DNA of 16,031 nt, from contig NZ_JAILKR010000064.1 in assembly GCF_024693525.1 (NCBI RefSeq), positions 1 to 16,031 on the forward strand, written 5' to 3'. Made by a program: the position numbers and the translations under genes. The notes under the pieces are model-generated. The model had not been told where the DNA came from. It worked only from the letters and a program-made list of their open reading frames with translations, and ran no database searches. Positions 6,546 to 13,347 of the stretch are shown one piece after another. Origin of the DNA: Selenomonas sp. Its GTDB lineage: Bacteria; Bacillota_C; Negativicutes; Selenomonadales; Selenomonadaceae. Position 1 is the first letter of the stretch. Each line of letters starts with the position of its first letter.

Positions 6546-7568
6546 TTATTTTCCCGTTTTAAAATTCATAGCCTTGCCATCAAACTTTGAGAAGGTATCC
6601 AAAGCCTTGCCGCAGCCAAGGGCTACGCAGGACAGCGCATCATCCGCCAAAGCCGTCGGAATAAAGGTCTCACGGCGAATCAGCTCGTCGAGACCATAGA
6701 GCATAGCGCCACCGCCGGTGAGCACGATACCGCGATCCATGATGTCCGCCGACAGTTCTGGCGGCGTATCCTCAAGAACCTTCTTGACGCAGTCGACAAT
6801 GCGCGTTACCGACTGATGCATAGCCTCAGCTGCCTGACGCGTGTTGATTTCCACATTCTTCGGCAGACCAGACAGCAGGTCGCGGCCACGGATATCCATG
6901 ACTTCATTGCGGGCATCGGCAAAAGCAGCACCCACACGCATCTTGATGTCCTCAGCCGTGCGCTCACCAATCATGATGTTGAACTCACGTTTGACATAGG
7001 CGATGATATCCTCATCGAACTTGTCACCAGCAATACGCAGCGAAGCGCTGTTGACGATACCGCCCAACGAAATAACGGCAATATCCGTCGTGCCGCCGCC
7101 GATATCGACAACCATCGAACCACAGGGCTCAACGATGTCAAGGCCAGCACCAAGAGCTGCTGCCAGCGGTTCCTCTATAAGCTGCGTATGACGGGCACCA
7201 GCCTGCTCAGCAGCTTCCTGAACAGCACGCTGCTCAACCATCGTAACGCCAGACGGGATGCAGATCATAATACGCGGACGGAATACGAAACTGCGGCCTA
7301 CAACCTTCTCGATAAAGTGGCGCAACATGCTCTCCGTGATATCGTAGTCTGCTATGACACCTTCGCGCAACGGACGGATTGCGACAATATTTCCCGGCGT
7401 ACGGCCAATCATCTGGCGCGCTTCCTCACCAATGGCCAGCACCCGGTTGGAATCGCGGTCAACCGCGACCACCGACGGCTCACGCAATACAATACCTTTG
7501 CCTTTTACATAAACGAGTACGTTGGCCGTACCCAGGTCAATACCAATATCCATAGACATGCCAAACAT
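6546..7568 (-). CDS. mbl: MreB-family actin-like cell-shape protein, Mbl type
   Basis: The 340-residue product is a bacterial actin: DIGIDLGTANVLVYVKGKGI at residues 7-26 (phosphate 1), EEPLAAALGAG (132-142), VDIGGGTTDIAVISLGG (154-170, phosphate 2), GERTAEDIK (201-209), ELSADIMDRG (271-280) and VLTGGGAMLYGLDEL (282-296, nucleotide site). It polymerises under the membrane and guides cell-wall synthesis. The DIGIDLGTANVL and IVAIRPLREGVIADY stretches and the following flgF-flgG pair point to Mbl rather than the mreBCD-linked MreB. The start at 7568 has AAGGGG 7 nt upstream. The in-frame extension of 59 codons upstream is AT-rich, lacks a ribosome site and covers the promoter region, so it was not used. 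No mreC or mreD follows. Confidence 0.93.
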   Translation of the reverse strand: MFGMSMDIGIDLGTANVLVYVKGKGIVLREPSVVAVDRDSNRVLAIGEEARQMIGRTPGNIVAIRPLREGVIADYDITESMLRHFIEKVVGRSFVFRPRIMICIPSGVTMVEQRAVQEAAEQAGARHTQLIEEPLAAALGAGLDIVEPCGSMVVDIGGGTTDIAVISLGGIVNSASLRIAGDKFDEDIIAYVKREFNIMIGERTAEDIKMRVGAAFADARNEVMDIRGRDLLSGLPKNVEINTRQAAEAMHQSVTRIVDCVKKVLEDTPPELSADIMDRGIVLTGGGAMLYGLDELIRRETFIPTALADDALSCVALGCGKALDTFSKFDGKAMNFKTGK

Positions 7569-7593
7569 GTTCTTGCCCCTTCCAACTATAATA

Positions 7594-7664
7594 CAATCAG
7601 ATTGTCTGATATCTATTATATAAATTACACTGAAAACTCTATGGAACCATATCGAAAACGATAT
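7594..7664 (-). promoter_or_regulatory. mbl upstream region with palindromes and a -10-like box
   Basis: Between mbl and ldh the DNA is AT-rich. Palindromes lie at 7594-7604 (CAATC-A-GATTG), overlapping 7596-7610 (ATCAGA-TTG-TCTGAT), and at 7649-7664 (ATATCG-AAAA-CGATAT). A TATAAT sits on the minus strand near 7615-7620, between the two palindromes, without a good -35. Their position around a possible mbl start of transcription suggests operators or an mRNA 5' structure. Beyond 7664 up to about 7800 no further elements stand out apart from AT-rich tracts. Confidence 0.35.
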
Positions 7665-7809
7665 AGTTTCTCCAAAGACACATCTTATAATATATAATAA
7701 ATAACTTAGAAATACAATATTACAATTAAATTTATTCATTTTCACGTTATTTAAGACAATTTATAATAATTTTATGAAAAATTTCGCTTTTATTTCTTTT
7801 TTTAACGCA

Positions 7810-7838
7810 TTGACAACCCCTATGCAGAATGATACCAT
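7810..7838 (+). promoter_or_regulatory. ldh promoter
   Basis: A perfect TTGACA (7810-7815) is followed at 17-nt spacing by TACCAT (7833-7838, 4 of 6 to TATAAT). Transcription would start near 7845, leaving a ~59-nt leader. AT-rich sequence upstream (7740-7805) could act as an UP element, fitting a strongly expressed fermentation gene. Confidence 0.65.
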
Positions 7839-7852
7839 TAGCTTGACTTAGG

Positions 7853-7873
7853 GATATTTTTCACATTAATATC
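7853..7873 (+). promoter_or_regulatory. Inverted repeat in ldh leader, possible operator
   Basis: GATATT (7853-7858) and AATATC (7868-7873) are perfect inverted halves around 9 nt. They fall just after the predicted transcription start, where a repressor would block. The overlapping right half TTTCACAT resembles half of a Rex (NADH-sensing) site (TTGTGA-N6-TCACAA), but the left half at 7848-7853 (TTAGGG) is poor. A regulator cannot be named. Confidence 0.35.
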
Positions 7874-7903
7874 TTTCATAAAAAAACAGGGGGTTTATAC
7901 AAC

Positions 7904-8860
7904 ATGAACAACAGAAGAAAAATCGTCGTCATCGGTGCCAGCAACGTCGGCTCTGCCGTTGCTAACAAAATCGCTGACTTCCAGCTCGCAACGGAAGTCG
8001 CTCTGATTGACTTGAATGAGGACAAAGCTTGGGGCGAGGCAAAAGACTCCAGCCATGCTACTTCCTGCATTTACAGCACCAACATCAAATTCCACCTCGG
8101 CGACTATGATGACTGCAAAGATGCTAACATCATCGTCATCACGGCTGGCCCGTCCATCCGCCCGGGTGAGACGCCGGACCGCCTGAAACTGGCTGGCACG
8201 AATGCAAAAATCATGCAGTCCGTTTTCGGCGAAATCGTAAAACGCACGAAGTCCGCTATGATCATCATGATCACGAACCCGCTCGACGTTGCTACTTATG
8301 TTGTATCCACCCAGTTCGATTATCCGCGCAACCTCATCCTCGGCACTGGTACGATGCTCGAAACCTATCGTTTCCGTCGTATCCTGGCTGACAAGTACCA
8401 GGTTGACCCGAAGAACATCAACGGTTATGTTCTCGGTGAGCACGGCAACGCTGCTTTCGTTGCTTGGTCCACGACGGGCTGCGCAGGCTTCCCGATTGAT
8501 GACCTCGATGAGTACTTCCACAAAACGGACAAACTCAGCCACGAGGCTGTTGAGCAGGAGCTCGTTCAGGTTGCTTACGATGTTATCAACCGCAAAGGCT
8601 TCACCAACACGGGTATCGCTATGGCAGCTTGCCGCTTCATCAAAGCTGTTCTGTACGATGAGCACACGATTCTCCCGTGCTCCGCAGTTCTCGAAGGCGA
8701 GTATGGCCTCAAAGACGTCGCTCTTTCCATTCCTCGTATGGTTTGCGCTGACGGTATCATGCGTTCCTTCGAAGTACATCTTACGGATGACGAGCTCGAG
8801 AAAATGCACAAAGCTGCTCAGAGCGTTCGCAGCGCTCTCGATGGTGCTGGCATCAAATAA
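7904..8860 (+). CDS. ldh: L-lactate dehydrogenase
   Basis: The 318-residue product belongs to the LDH/MDH family and, as I remember it, closely resembles Selenomonas ruminantium L-LDH; it would reduce pyruvate to L-lactate with NADH in the cytoplasm. Visible features are the Rossmann motif GASNVGSA (11-18), TNPLDV (124-129), substrate Arg156 in ETYRFR, catalytic His180 in GEHGN, and KGFTNTGIA (231-239). Aligned by eye, several usual LDH residues differ: the Gln102 position is Ile85, the GETR loop reads GETPDR with two extra residues (88-93), the Asp168 partner of the catalytic His is Glu153, and GEHGD is GEHGN. The codon choice is strongly biased (GCT, GTT, ATC, CGT), unlike the neighbours, indicating high expression. 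AGGGGG lies 10 nt before the ATG. It is monocistronic with its own promoter and terminator. Confidence 0.92.
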   Translation: MNNRRKIVVIGASNVGSAVANKIADFQLATEVALIDLNEDKAWGEAKDSSHATSCIYSTNIKFHLGDYDDCKDANIIVITAGPSIRPGETPDRLKLAGTNAKIMQSVFGEIVKRTKSAMIIMITNPLDVATYVVSTQFDYPRNLILGTGTMLETYRFRRILADKYQVDPKNINGYVLGEHGNAAFVAWSTTGCAGFPIDDLDEYFHKTDKLSHEAVEQELVQVAYDVINRKGFTNTGIAMAACRFIKAVLYDEHTILPCSAVLEGEYGLKDVALSIPRMVCADGIMRSFEVHLTDDELEKMHKAAQSVRSALDGAGIK

Positions 8861-8890
8861 TTGCCTGCGTCATAAGCATAACGCAATACA

Positions 8891-8922
8891 AAAGGAGACT
8901 TCCTTCGGGAAGTCTCCTTTTT
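8891..8922. terminator. Bidirectional intrinsic terminator
   Basis: GGAGACTTCC (8894-8903) and GGAAGTCTCC (8908-8917) form a perfect 10-bp stem with a TTCG loop, extended by AAA/TTT and ending in a T run (8918-8922). A residues on the 5' side give a T tract on the other strand. It sits between the convergent ldh (ends 8860) and the sensor kinase (ends 8938) and can serve both. Confidence 0.93.
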
Positions 8923-8937
8923 CGTATGCCATCTATT

Positions 8938-10257
8938 TCAACTGTCTCCATGCCAGTAAAGCATCACGGTAACCCAGCCATCCTGCTGGCGGAAATCACA
9001 TTGGGCAGCATATTTGCGGATGAAGGCCCGCAGGGATATCATGCCCGTTCCATGGCCGGGCATTTCACTATAAGGAAGTCCCTCTTGGTCAAACAGCAGC
9101 GGTTCCTCAAAGCGGTTGGCCACCGACAACACAAACTGCCTCTCCGCACACTGTGCCGACACTTTGACCGCCCGGTCAGTAACGGGCTGCTTTAAACTCG
9201 CATGCAGGGCATTTTCCAGCAGATTCGAAAGCAAAATCGCCACATCCGTATCCATCCCGGTCATCTCCCGCGGCAAATTGACCTTCTGTTGCAGCGGGAT
9301 TTCCAAATTTCCCAGATGATACACGTAAATCGACAAGGTGGCATTGATGAGGTCATTGGCACAAAATTCTTTCAAGGCCGTATGCTCAAGCTCTGCCTCC
9401 TGCTTGTCAATGAGCTGCCGAGCTTCATCGATTCGCCCAGCATCAAGCAGCGTCCCCAGCAGGCGGTTGTAATGCCGCATATCATGGCGAAGGATGCGCA
9501 GGGCCTGCCGCTTCTCTTCGGTAAGGCGCGTGTATTCCCGCAGGGAATACAGCTGCTGGGCCAATAGATTGTTGCGATTGACTTCGGCTGTGTGCTCCGA
9601 CATCTGATGTCCCGCCATGAGAACGAGCCGGAACATCAAAAAGAAAAAGATTGGCAGTGCCAACCGCCCCACGCGCTCAGGGATGCTGTGATAGAGCTGC
9701 CCATCCAACATTGGCAACGCATAAGCGAACAAGACCACCAGCGGCATCAGGGATATATAAAGCCCCAGCGGCCGGTATTGGAAAAATTTCTGTGTCGGTA
9801 TCAAGCGGCCAAACAACCGCCGTTCCAGCGGAATAAGCAGGACAAACAGCAACAAATAACAGCCCAGCAGCACCAGCATGTGCAGGATATCCCCGTAGTC
9901 AGCCGGCAATACCATCCCCACAATAAAACCACTGATGGTGTGAAGCAACAGCGAAAACAAGCTATGCATCCCCAGGACAAACAAATGCTGCACAAAACCA
10001 CGCGGAATGCAGTAATACGCAATCAGGAAAAATGGAAGCCACCCAAAGGCCACCAGCAGCTTGAACCGCAAGACATCCCCGTCATACCAATTCAGCACTG
10101 CCGCATAGCCTAAAACAGCCACTAGACTCCAGCCGGCCGACAGCCATTGCAGCCGGCGCCGCTGTGACACCAACACCGTTTTGGCAAAGGGCAAATAGCG
10201 AAGCCAGACCCCCGAAAGCTGCAAACCAACCAATGCGAACGCCAATAGAACTACCAT
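8938..10257 (-). CDS. AgrC/HPK10-type membrane sensor histidine kinase
   Basis: The 439-residue product has about seven hydrophobic membrane segments in residues 1-215, with no large extracytoplasmic domain. A coiled linker (~220-250) follows, then a GHKL kinase. The H-box is RHDMRHYN (257-264, phosphoacceptor His258) without Pro, typical of the HPK10/AgrC-BlpH group that pairs with LytTR regulators. The N-box is LLSNLLENA (342-350) and the glycine box GHGTGMISL (401-409); the canonical D-box is reduced, also common in this group. It starts with ATG at 10257, 7 nt after the regulator's stop, with GAGG 5 nt upstream. Such kinases often sense peptides, but no agrB or agrD-like gene is next to it, so the signal is unknown. 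Confidence 0.88.
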   Translation of the reverse strand: MVVLLAFALVGLQLSGVWLRYLPFAKTVLVSQRRRLQWLSAGWSLVAVLGYAAVLNWYDGDVLRFKLLVAFGWLPFFLIAYYCIPRGFVQHLFVLGMHSLFSLLLHTISGFIVGMVLPADYGDILHMLVLLGCYLLLFVLLIPLERRLFGRLIPTQKFFQYRPLGLYISLMPLVVLFAYALPMLDGQLYHSIPERVGRLALPIFFFLMFRLVLMAGHQMSEHTAEVNRNNLLAQQLYSLREYTRLTEEKRQALRILRHDMRHYNRLLGTLLDAGRIDEARQLIDKQEAELEHTALKEFCANDLINATLSIYVYHLGNLEIPLQQKVNLPREMTGMDTDVAILLSNLLENALHASLKQPVTDRAVKVSAQCAERQFVLSVANRFEEPLLFDQEGLPYSEMPGHGTGMISLRAFIRKYAAQCDFRQQDGWVTVMLYWHGDS

Positions 10258-10264
10258 GCCAGCC

Positions 10265-10990
10265 TCACTTTCTGAGCAGATACTCCATGTAATCACGGGA
10301 AACCTCGCGGTAAAGCCGCCGGCTTATTGGCAACCGCTCCCCATTCTTCAATTCAAAGCCATCTGCCAGCAGTGTTTCCACCGCCGCAAAATTAACGAGC
10401 AGATGGTTATAGCATTCGGCAAAATCTGCCGCCCGCAGTGCTGCCGCCACCTCCGGATAAGGAGTATCCACGGCCAGTTCCCTGTCCGCCAACAAATGGA
10501 CGACACAGCCCCGGCGCCCGCCCACCCGGCGATTCCCCTTGACATCTACATAGGCGATCCTTGCTCTCGGCACTTGCAACTTGCGGCCATTCCATTGTAC
10601 AGCCAGCACTGCCGGCGCCTGCGGCAGACAGTACTGCAGGATATCCAAAAGCTGTGACCGCCCCTGTCTGATGGGTTTCAGCAGATACCCGGCGGGGAAC
10701 ACCTGATAGCCCTCCAGGGCATAGTCTGCACTGCTGGTCAAAAAGACGATGGGCAGATTAGCCGTCTGTTTCCGGATCAGCCGGGCCGTCTCGATACCGT
10801 TCATCCCCTCCATGCGGATGTCGAGGAATACCAGCTGAAACGAATCCGGCTGAAAACCTGCCAAAAATTCTTCCCCGCTGGCATAATGCCAGCAATCTGC
10901 CTGCTCCACTAGTGCAATGCCGCAGCTGCGCAGCACCTGCTGTAATTCTTCCCGGGCCTCCGCTTCATCATCGACAATAGCAATTTTCAC
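10265..10990 (-). CDS. LytTR-family response regulator
   Basis: The 241-residue product has a REC domain (1-~122) with the acidic pair Asp7-Asp8, phosphoacceptor Asp57 in VFLDIRM, Thr85 and Lys105 in LLKPI. A LytTR DNA-binding domain follows (~130-238), ending in the typical GFELKNGERLPISRRLYREV. It should be phosphorylated by the kinase encoded 7 nt downstream and bind paired sites at promoters. The start is GTG at 10990, with GGAGG 6 nt upstream. The tandem palindromic sites at 11067-11102 lie just upstream of its own predicted promoter and are good candidates for autoregulation. Confidence 0.92.
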   Translation of the reverse strand: MKIAIVDDEAEAREELQQVLRSCGIALVEQADCWHYASGEEFLAGFQPDSFQLVFLDIRMEGMNGIETARLIRKQTANLPIVFLTSSADYALEGYQVFPAGYLLKPIRQGRSQLLDILQYCLPQAPAVLAVQWNGRKLQVPRARIAYVDVKGNRRVGGRRGCVVHLLADRELAVDTPYPEVAAALRAADFAECYNHLLVNFAAVETLLADGFELKNGERLPISRRLYREVSRDYMEYLLRK

Positions 10991-11031
10991 AGCAATCCTC
11001 CACCAAAACAGAAAATCACTTCTACGCTTTT

Positions 11032-11037
11032 ATTATA
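11032..11037 (-). promoter_or_regulatory. -10 box for the LytTR two-component operon
   Basis: The minus strand carries a perfect TATAAT (11037-11032). At 17-nt spacing the -35 position (11060-11055) reads CTAGTC, a poor match, so the promoter probably needs an activator. The tandem sites at 11067-11102 occupy the expected activator position directly upstream. Confidence 0.5.
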
Positions 11038-11066
11038 CATGATTTTGCCCGCGCGACTAGCAGGAA

Positions 11067-11102
11067 TTGCCACTTTTGGCAAAAATCTGCCACCTTTGGC
11101 AA
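11067..11102. promoter_or_regulatory. Two tandem 16-bp palindromic sites, 20-bp period
   Basis: TTGCCACTTTTGGCAA (11067-11082) and CTGCCACCTTTGGCAA (11087-11102) are near-identical and each is an inverted repeat (TGCCA-N4-TGGCA). The centre distance is 20 bp, about two helical turns. They lie in the divergent region between the LytTR operon and the c-di-GMP operon. A dimeric regulator, most simply the LytTR protein, could bind here and control one or both directions. Confidence 0.7.
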
Positions 11103-11124
11103 CTGCATAGATTTTAATAATTCT

Positions 11125-11145
11125 TTTAGCTAAAATTAAGCTAAA
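11125..11145 (+). other. Leader hairpin before the HD-GYP operon
   Basis: TTTAGCT (11125-11131) and AGCTAAA (11139-11145) form a 7-bp stem with a 7-nt loop, 31 nt before the start codon of the next gene. TAAAAT (11131-11136) inside it could be a -10 box, but no -35 is seen at proper spacing. The start point of this operon remains unclear. Confidence 0.35.
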
Positions 11146-11176
11146 CGGATTTATGCAGTACCCAAAGGAGGCTTTT

Positions 11177-12232
11177 ATGAATGTTCCGCCGGTCAAGCGT
11201 CACCACATACTGGCTGTCGATGACGATTCCATGAACCGGATGATGCTCGACGCCATTTTAAGCACAGATTATGACTTTACTGCCGCCGCCAGCGGCCCCG
11301 AGGCACTGGCTCTGCTAACTGAACCAGCAAAACCAGCCATCGACCTTATCCTGCTCGATATCAATATGCCCGAAATGAATGGCTTCGAAGTCCTCACCGC
11401 CTTGCAACAGGCCCCGCAGACAATAGGGATTCCTGTCATCATGCTCACTGGCGACCTCGATCAGGAAACCGAAGTCCGTGGCATCCAAGCGGGGGCCTTT
11501 GACTTCGTCCATAAGCCCTTTATCCCGACTCTCATCCTGCGCCGCATTGAACGGACACTGGAGCTAAAAGCTCTGCAGCATCACATGCAGCAGGAAATCG
11601 ATCGGCAGACCGCCCTTGCCCAAGCTCAGCTTGCATCCACCCAGCGCCTGTTCCGGGAAATGATTGAAACCCTGGCTGACACCATCGATGCCAAAGACAC
11701 TTACACCCACGGACATTCCCACCGCGTAGCGGAATACGCGCAGGAAATTGCCCGCCGGGCGGGAAAAACCGCTGAATACCAGCGGGATGTCTACTACATG
11801 GCTCAACTCCATGACATTGGCAAAATCGGCATTCCCTCAAGCCTCATCAACAAAAACGGCAAACTCACCGAGGAAGAATACGCCGCCATTCAGCAGCACA
11901 CCGTAATCGGCGGCGATATTCTTGCGCATGTGGCCGAAATGCCCGAACTGGCCGAAGCATCCCGCAGCCATCACGAACGCTATGACGGCACCGGCTATCC
12001 CGACGGACTTGCGGGGACAGAAATTCCCGAAAAGATCCGCATCATTGCCGTGGCTGACAGCTACGACGCCATGACATCCAAACGAAGCTACCGCGATATC
12101 CTGCCCCAAGCAATTGTCCGGCAGGAAATGGAAAAAGCCCGCGGCACACAGCTTGACCCAGAATTTGACGATATCATGCTGCAGATGATTGATGAAGATA
12201 CCAACTACGAACTTCAGGAGGGACGGCCATGA
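11177..12232 (+). CDS. REC-HD-GYP response regulator, predicted c-di-GMP phosphodiesterase
   Basis: The 351-residue product has a REC domain (~8-128) with DDD at 15-17, phosphoacceptor Asp61 in LLDINMPEMNG, Thr91 and Lys113 in VHKPF. A helical linker (130-165) follows, then an HD-GYP domain (~165-345). All metal-site signatures are visible: HGHSHR (178-183), HDIGKIGIP (212-220, His212-Asp213), QQHTVIGGDIL, HHERYDGTGYP (265-275, with GYP 273-275) and AVADSYDAMTSKRSYR. It is therefore expected to hydrolyse c-di-GMP (RpfG-like) when phosphorylated. The start is ATG at 11177, with AAAGGAGG at 5 nt spacing. The stop overlaps the next gene by 4 nt (ATGA), linking it to the ligand-binding protein and hybrid kinase, its likely phosphodonor. 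There is no DNA-binding domain. Confidence 0.94.
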   Translation: MNVPPVKRHHILAVDDDSMNRMMLDAILSTDYDFTAAASGPEALALLTEPAKPAIDLILLDINMPEMNGFEVLTALQQAPQTIGIPVIMLTGDLDQETEVRGIQAGAFDFVHKPFIPTLILRRIERTLELKALQHHMQQEIDRQTALAQAQLASTQRLFREMIETLADTIDAKDTYTHGHSHRVAEYAQEIARRAGKTAEYQRDVYYMAQLHDIGKIGIPSSLINKNGKLTEEEYAAIQQHTVIGGDILAHVAEMPELAEASRSHHERYDGTGYPDGLAGTEIPEKIRIIAVADSYDAMTSKRSYRDILPQAIVRQEMEKARGTQLDPEFDDIMLQMIDEDTNYELQEGRP

Positions 12233-13347
12233 GCGCGAAACCACAGCGCAGTTTATTCCAAGGGGGAACCCTGCTCATCATCAGCTTCATCCTAATCGTC
12301 CTGGCTGGCGGCTGCTGGATTTTTTCCAGCAGCACCTTTGACCAGCCTCAGCCAAAAGCCGGCATTGTCCTGCTCGGAGGCATCGACGAAGAAGGCTGGA
12401 ACGCCCCCCAGTATCGCGGCATCCGCCGGGCCTGCGACAAAATGCATATTAAACTGCTGACCAAAGAGCGCATTATCGGCGAAGGCGCTTGCACCAAGGC
12501 CGTCCAAGAGCTTGCCCAGGACGGGGCCGGCATGATTTTTCTGGCCAGCTATTCCTACTCCCAAGAAGCCCAGCAATTCGTCCACGAATATCCGCAAATC
12601 GCCTTTGGTACCAACTCCGCCGAATGCCATGCCCGCAACATGACCTCTTATTTCATCCGCATGTATCAAGGGCGCTATCTGGCCGGTGCCTTAGCTGGCC
12701 TGCGCACCAAGAGCAATGTCATCGGCTATGTTGCCGCCATGCAGAACTCCGAAGTCAACCGCGGCATTAACGCCTTCACTTTAGGAGTCCAGCAAACCAA
12801 CCCCAACGCCCGCGTCATCGTCATGTGGACTGGCAGCTGGCAGGATGAAGAAAAAGAAGCTGCAGAAGCCCGCCGCCTGATACAGGAGGCAGGAGCCGAC
12901 ATCCTGACCTATCATCAGGATGAACCAGCGGCTGCCGATGTGGCGGAAGACCTCGGCATCGACTACATCGGCTATTACGAGGACCTGGGCCAGCATCCCT
13001 GGCGCTCTGACCATGCCCTTACCTCCGTGGTCTGCAATTGGGACCGCTACTACGAAGATATCATCCGCCGGTATTTAAAAGGAGAATTAAACTACGTCGA
13101 CAAACAATGGGTAGGCATGGAAGCCGGCTTCGTGGAGCTCTGCGGCTTTTCCGCAGCCGTCACCGATGACGAGAAGGATAAACTTTCCCAGCTCAAACAA
13201 GCCATGCTGAACGGCAAGTTCATCTTTGCCGGCGAAATCCGCGACCGGCAGGGCAACCTGCGCTGCCGTGCCGATGAATCCATCCGCGATGACCGTCTGC
13301 TCCAACATATGGACTGGCTGGTAAAGGGGGTAGACATCCTTGAATAA
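12229..13347 (+). CDS. BMP-family periplasmic ligand-binding protein, membrane anchored
   Basis: The 372-residue product has an N-terminal hydrophobic segment (~13-33) ending LAGGCW, so either a lipoprotein with Cys29 or an uncleaved anchor. The rest matches the BMP/PnrA/Med family of substrate-binding proteins: [14 protein letters not shown] (51-64), [56 protein letters not shown] and [13 protein letters not shown]. Known members bind nucleosides or other small ligands for ABC import. No permease or ATPase gene is adjacent. It overlaps the HD-GYP gene by 4 nt and the kinase gene by 8 nt. I infer it acts as a periplasmic sensor that passes ligand information to the kinase. AGGAGG lies 7 nt before the ATG. 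The ligand is unknown. Confidence 0.85.
   Translation: MSAKPQRSLFQGGTLLIISFILIVLAGGCWIFSSSTFDQPQPKAGIVLLGGIDEEGWNAPQYRGIRRACDKMHIKLLTKERIIGEGACTKAVQELAQDGAGMIFLASYSYSQEAQQFVHEYPQIAFGTNSAECHARNMTSYFIRMYQGRYLAGALAGLRTKSNVIGYVAAMQNSEVNRGINAFTLGVQQTNPNARVIVMWTGSWQDEEKEAAEARRLIQEAGADILTYHQDEPAAADVAEDLGIDYIGYYEDLGQHPWRSDHALTSVVCNWDRYYEDIIRRYLKGELNYVDKQWVGMEAGFVELCGFSAAVTDDEKDKLSQLKQAMLNGKFIFAGEIRDRQGNLRCRADESIRDDRLLQHMDWLVKGVDILE

Noticed and set aside
7569..7745. N-terminal extension of Mbl by 59 residues
   Set aside because: AT-rich, no ribosome site, not found in MreB/Mbl proteins, and it covers the promoter region.
7895..8809. Long open frame on the minus strand opposite ldh (304 codons)
   Set aside because: It mirrors a highly biased coding sequence, has no recognisable protein signature, and ldh is certain.
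10987..11196. 69-codon minus-strand frame across the divergent intergenic region
   Set aside because: It starts inside the HD-GYP gene, runs through the promoter and tandem operators, and overlaps the regulator start. It also does not look like a signal-peptide precursor.
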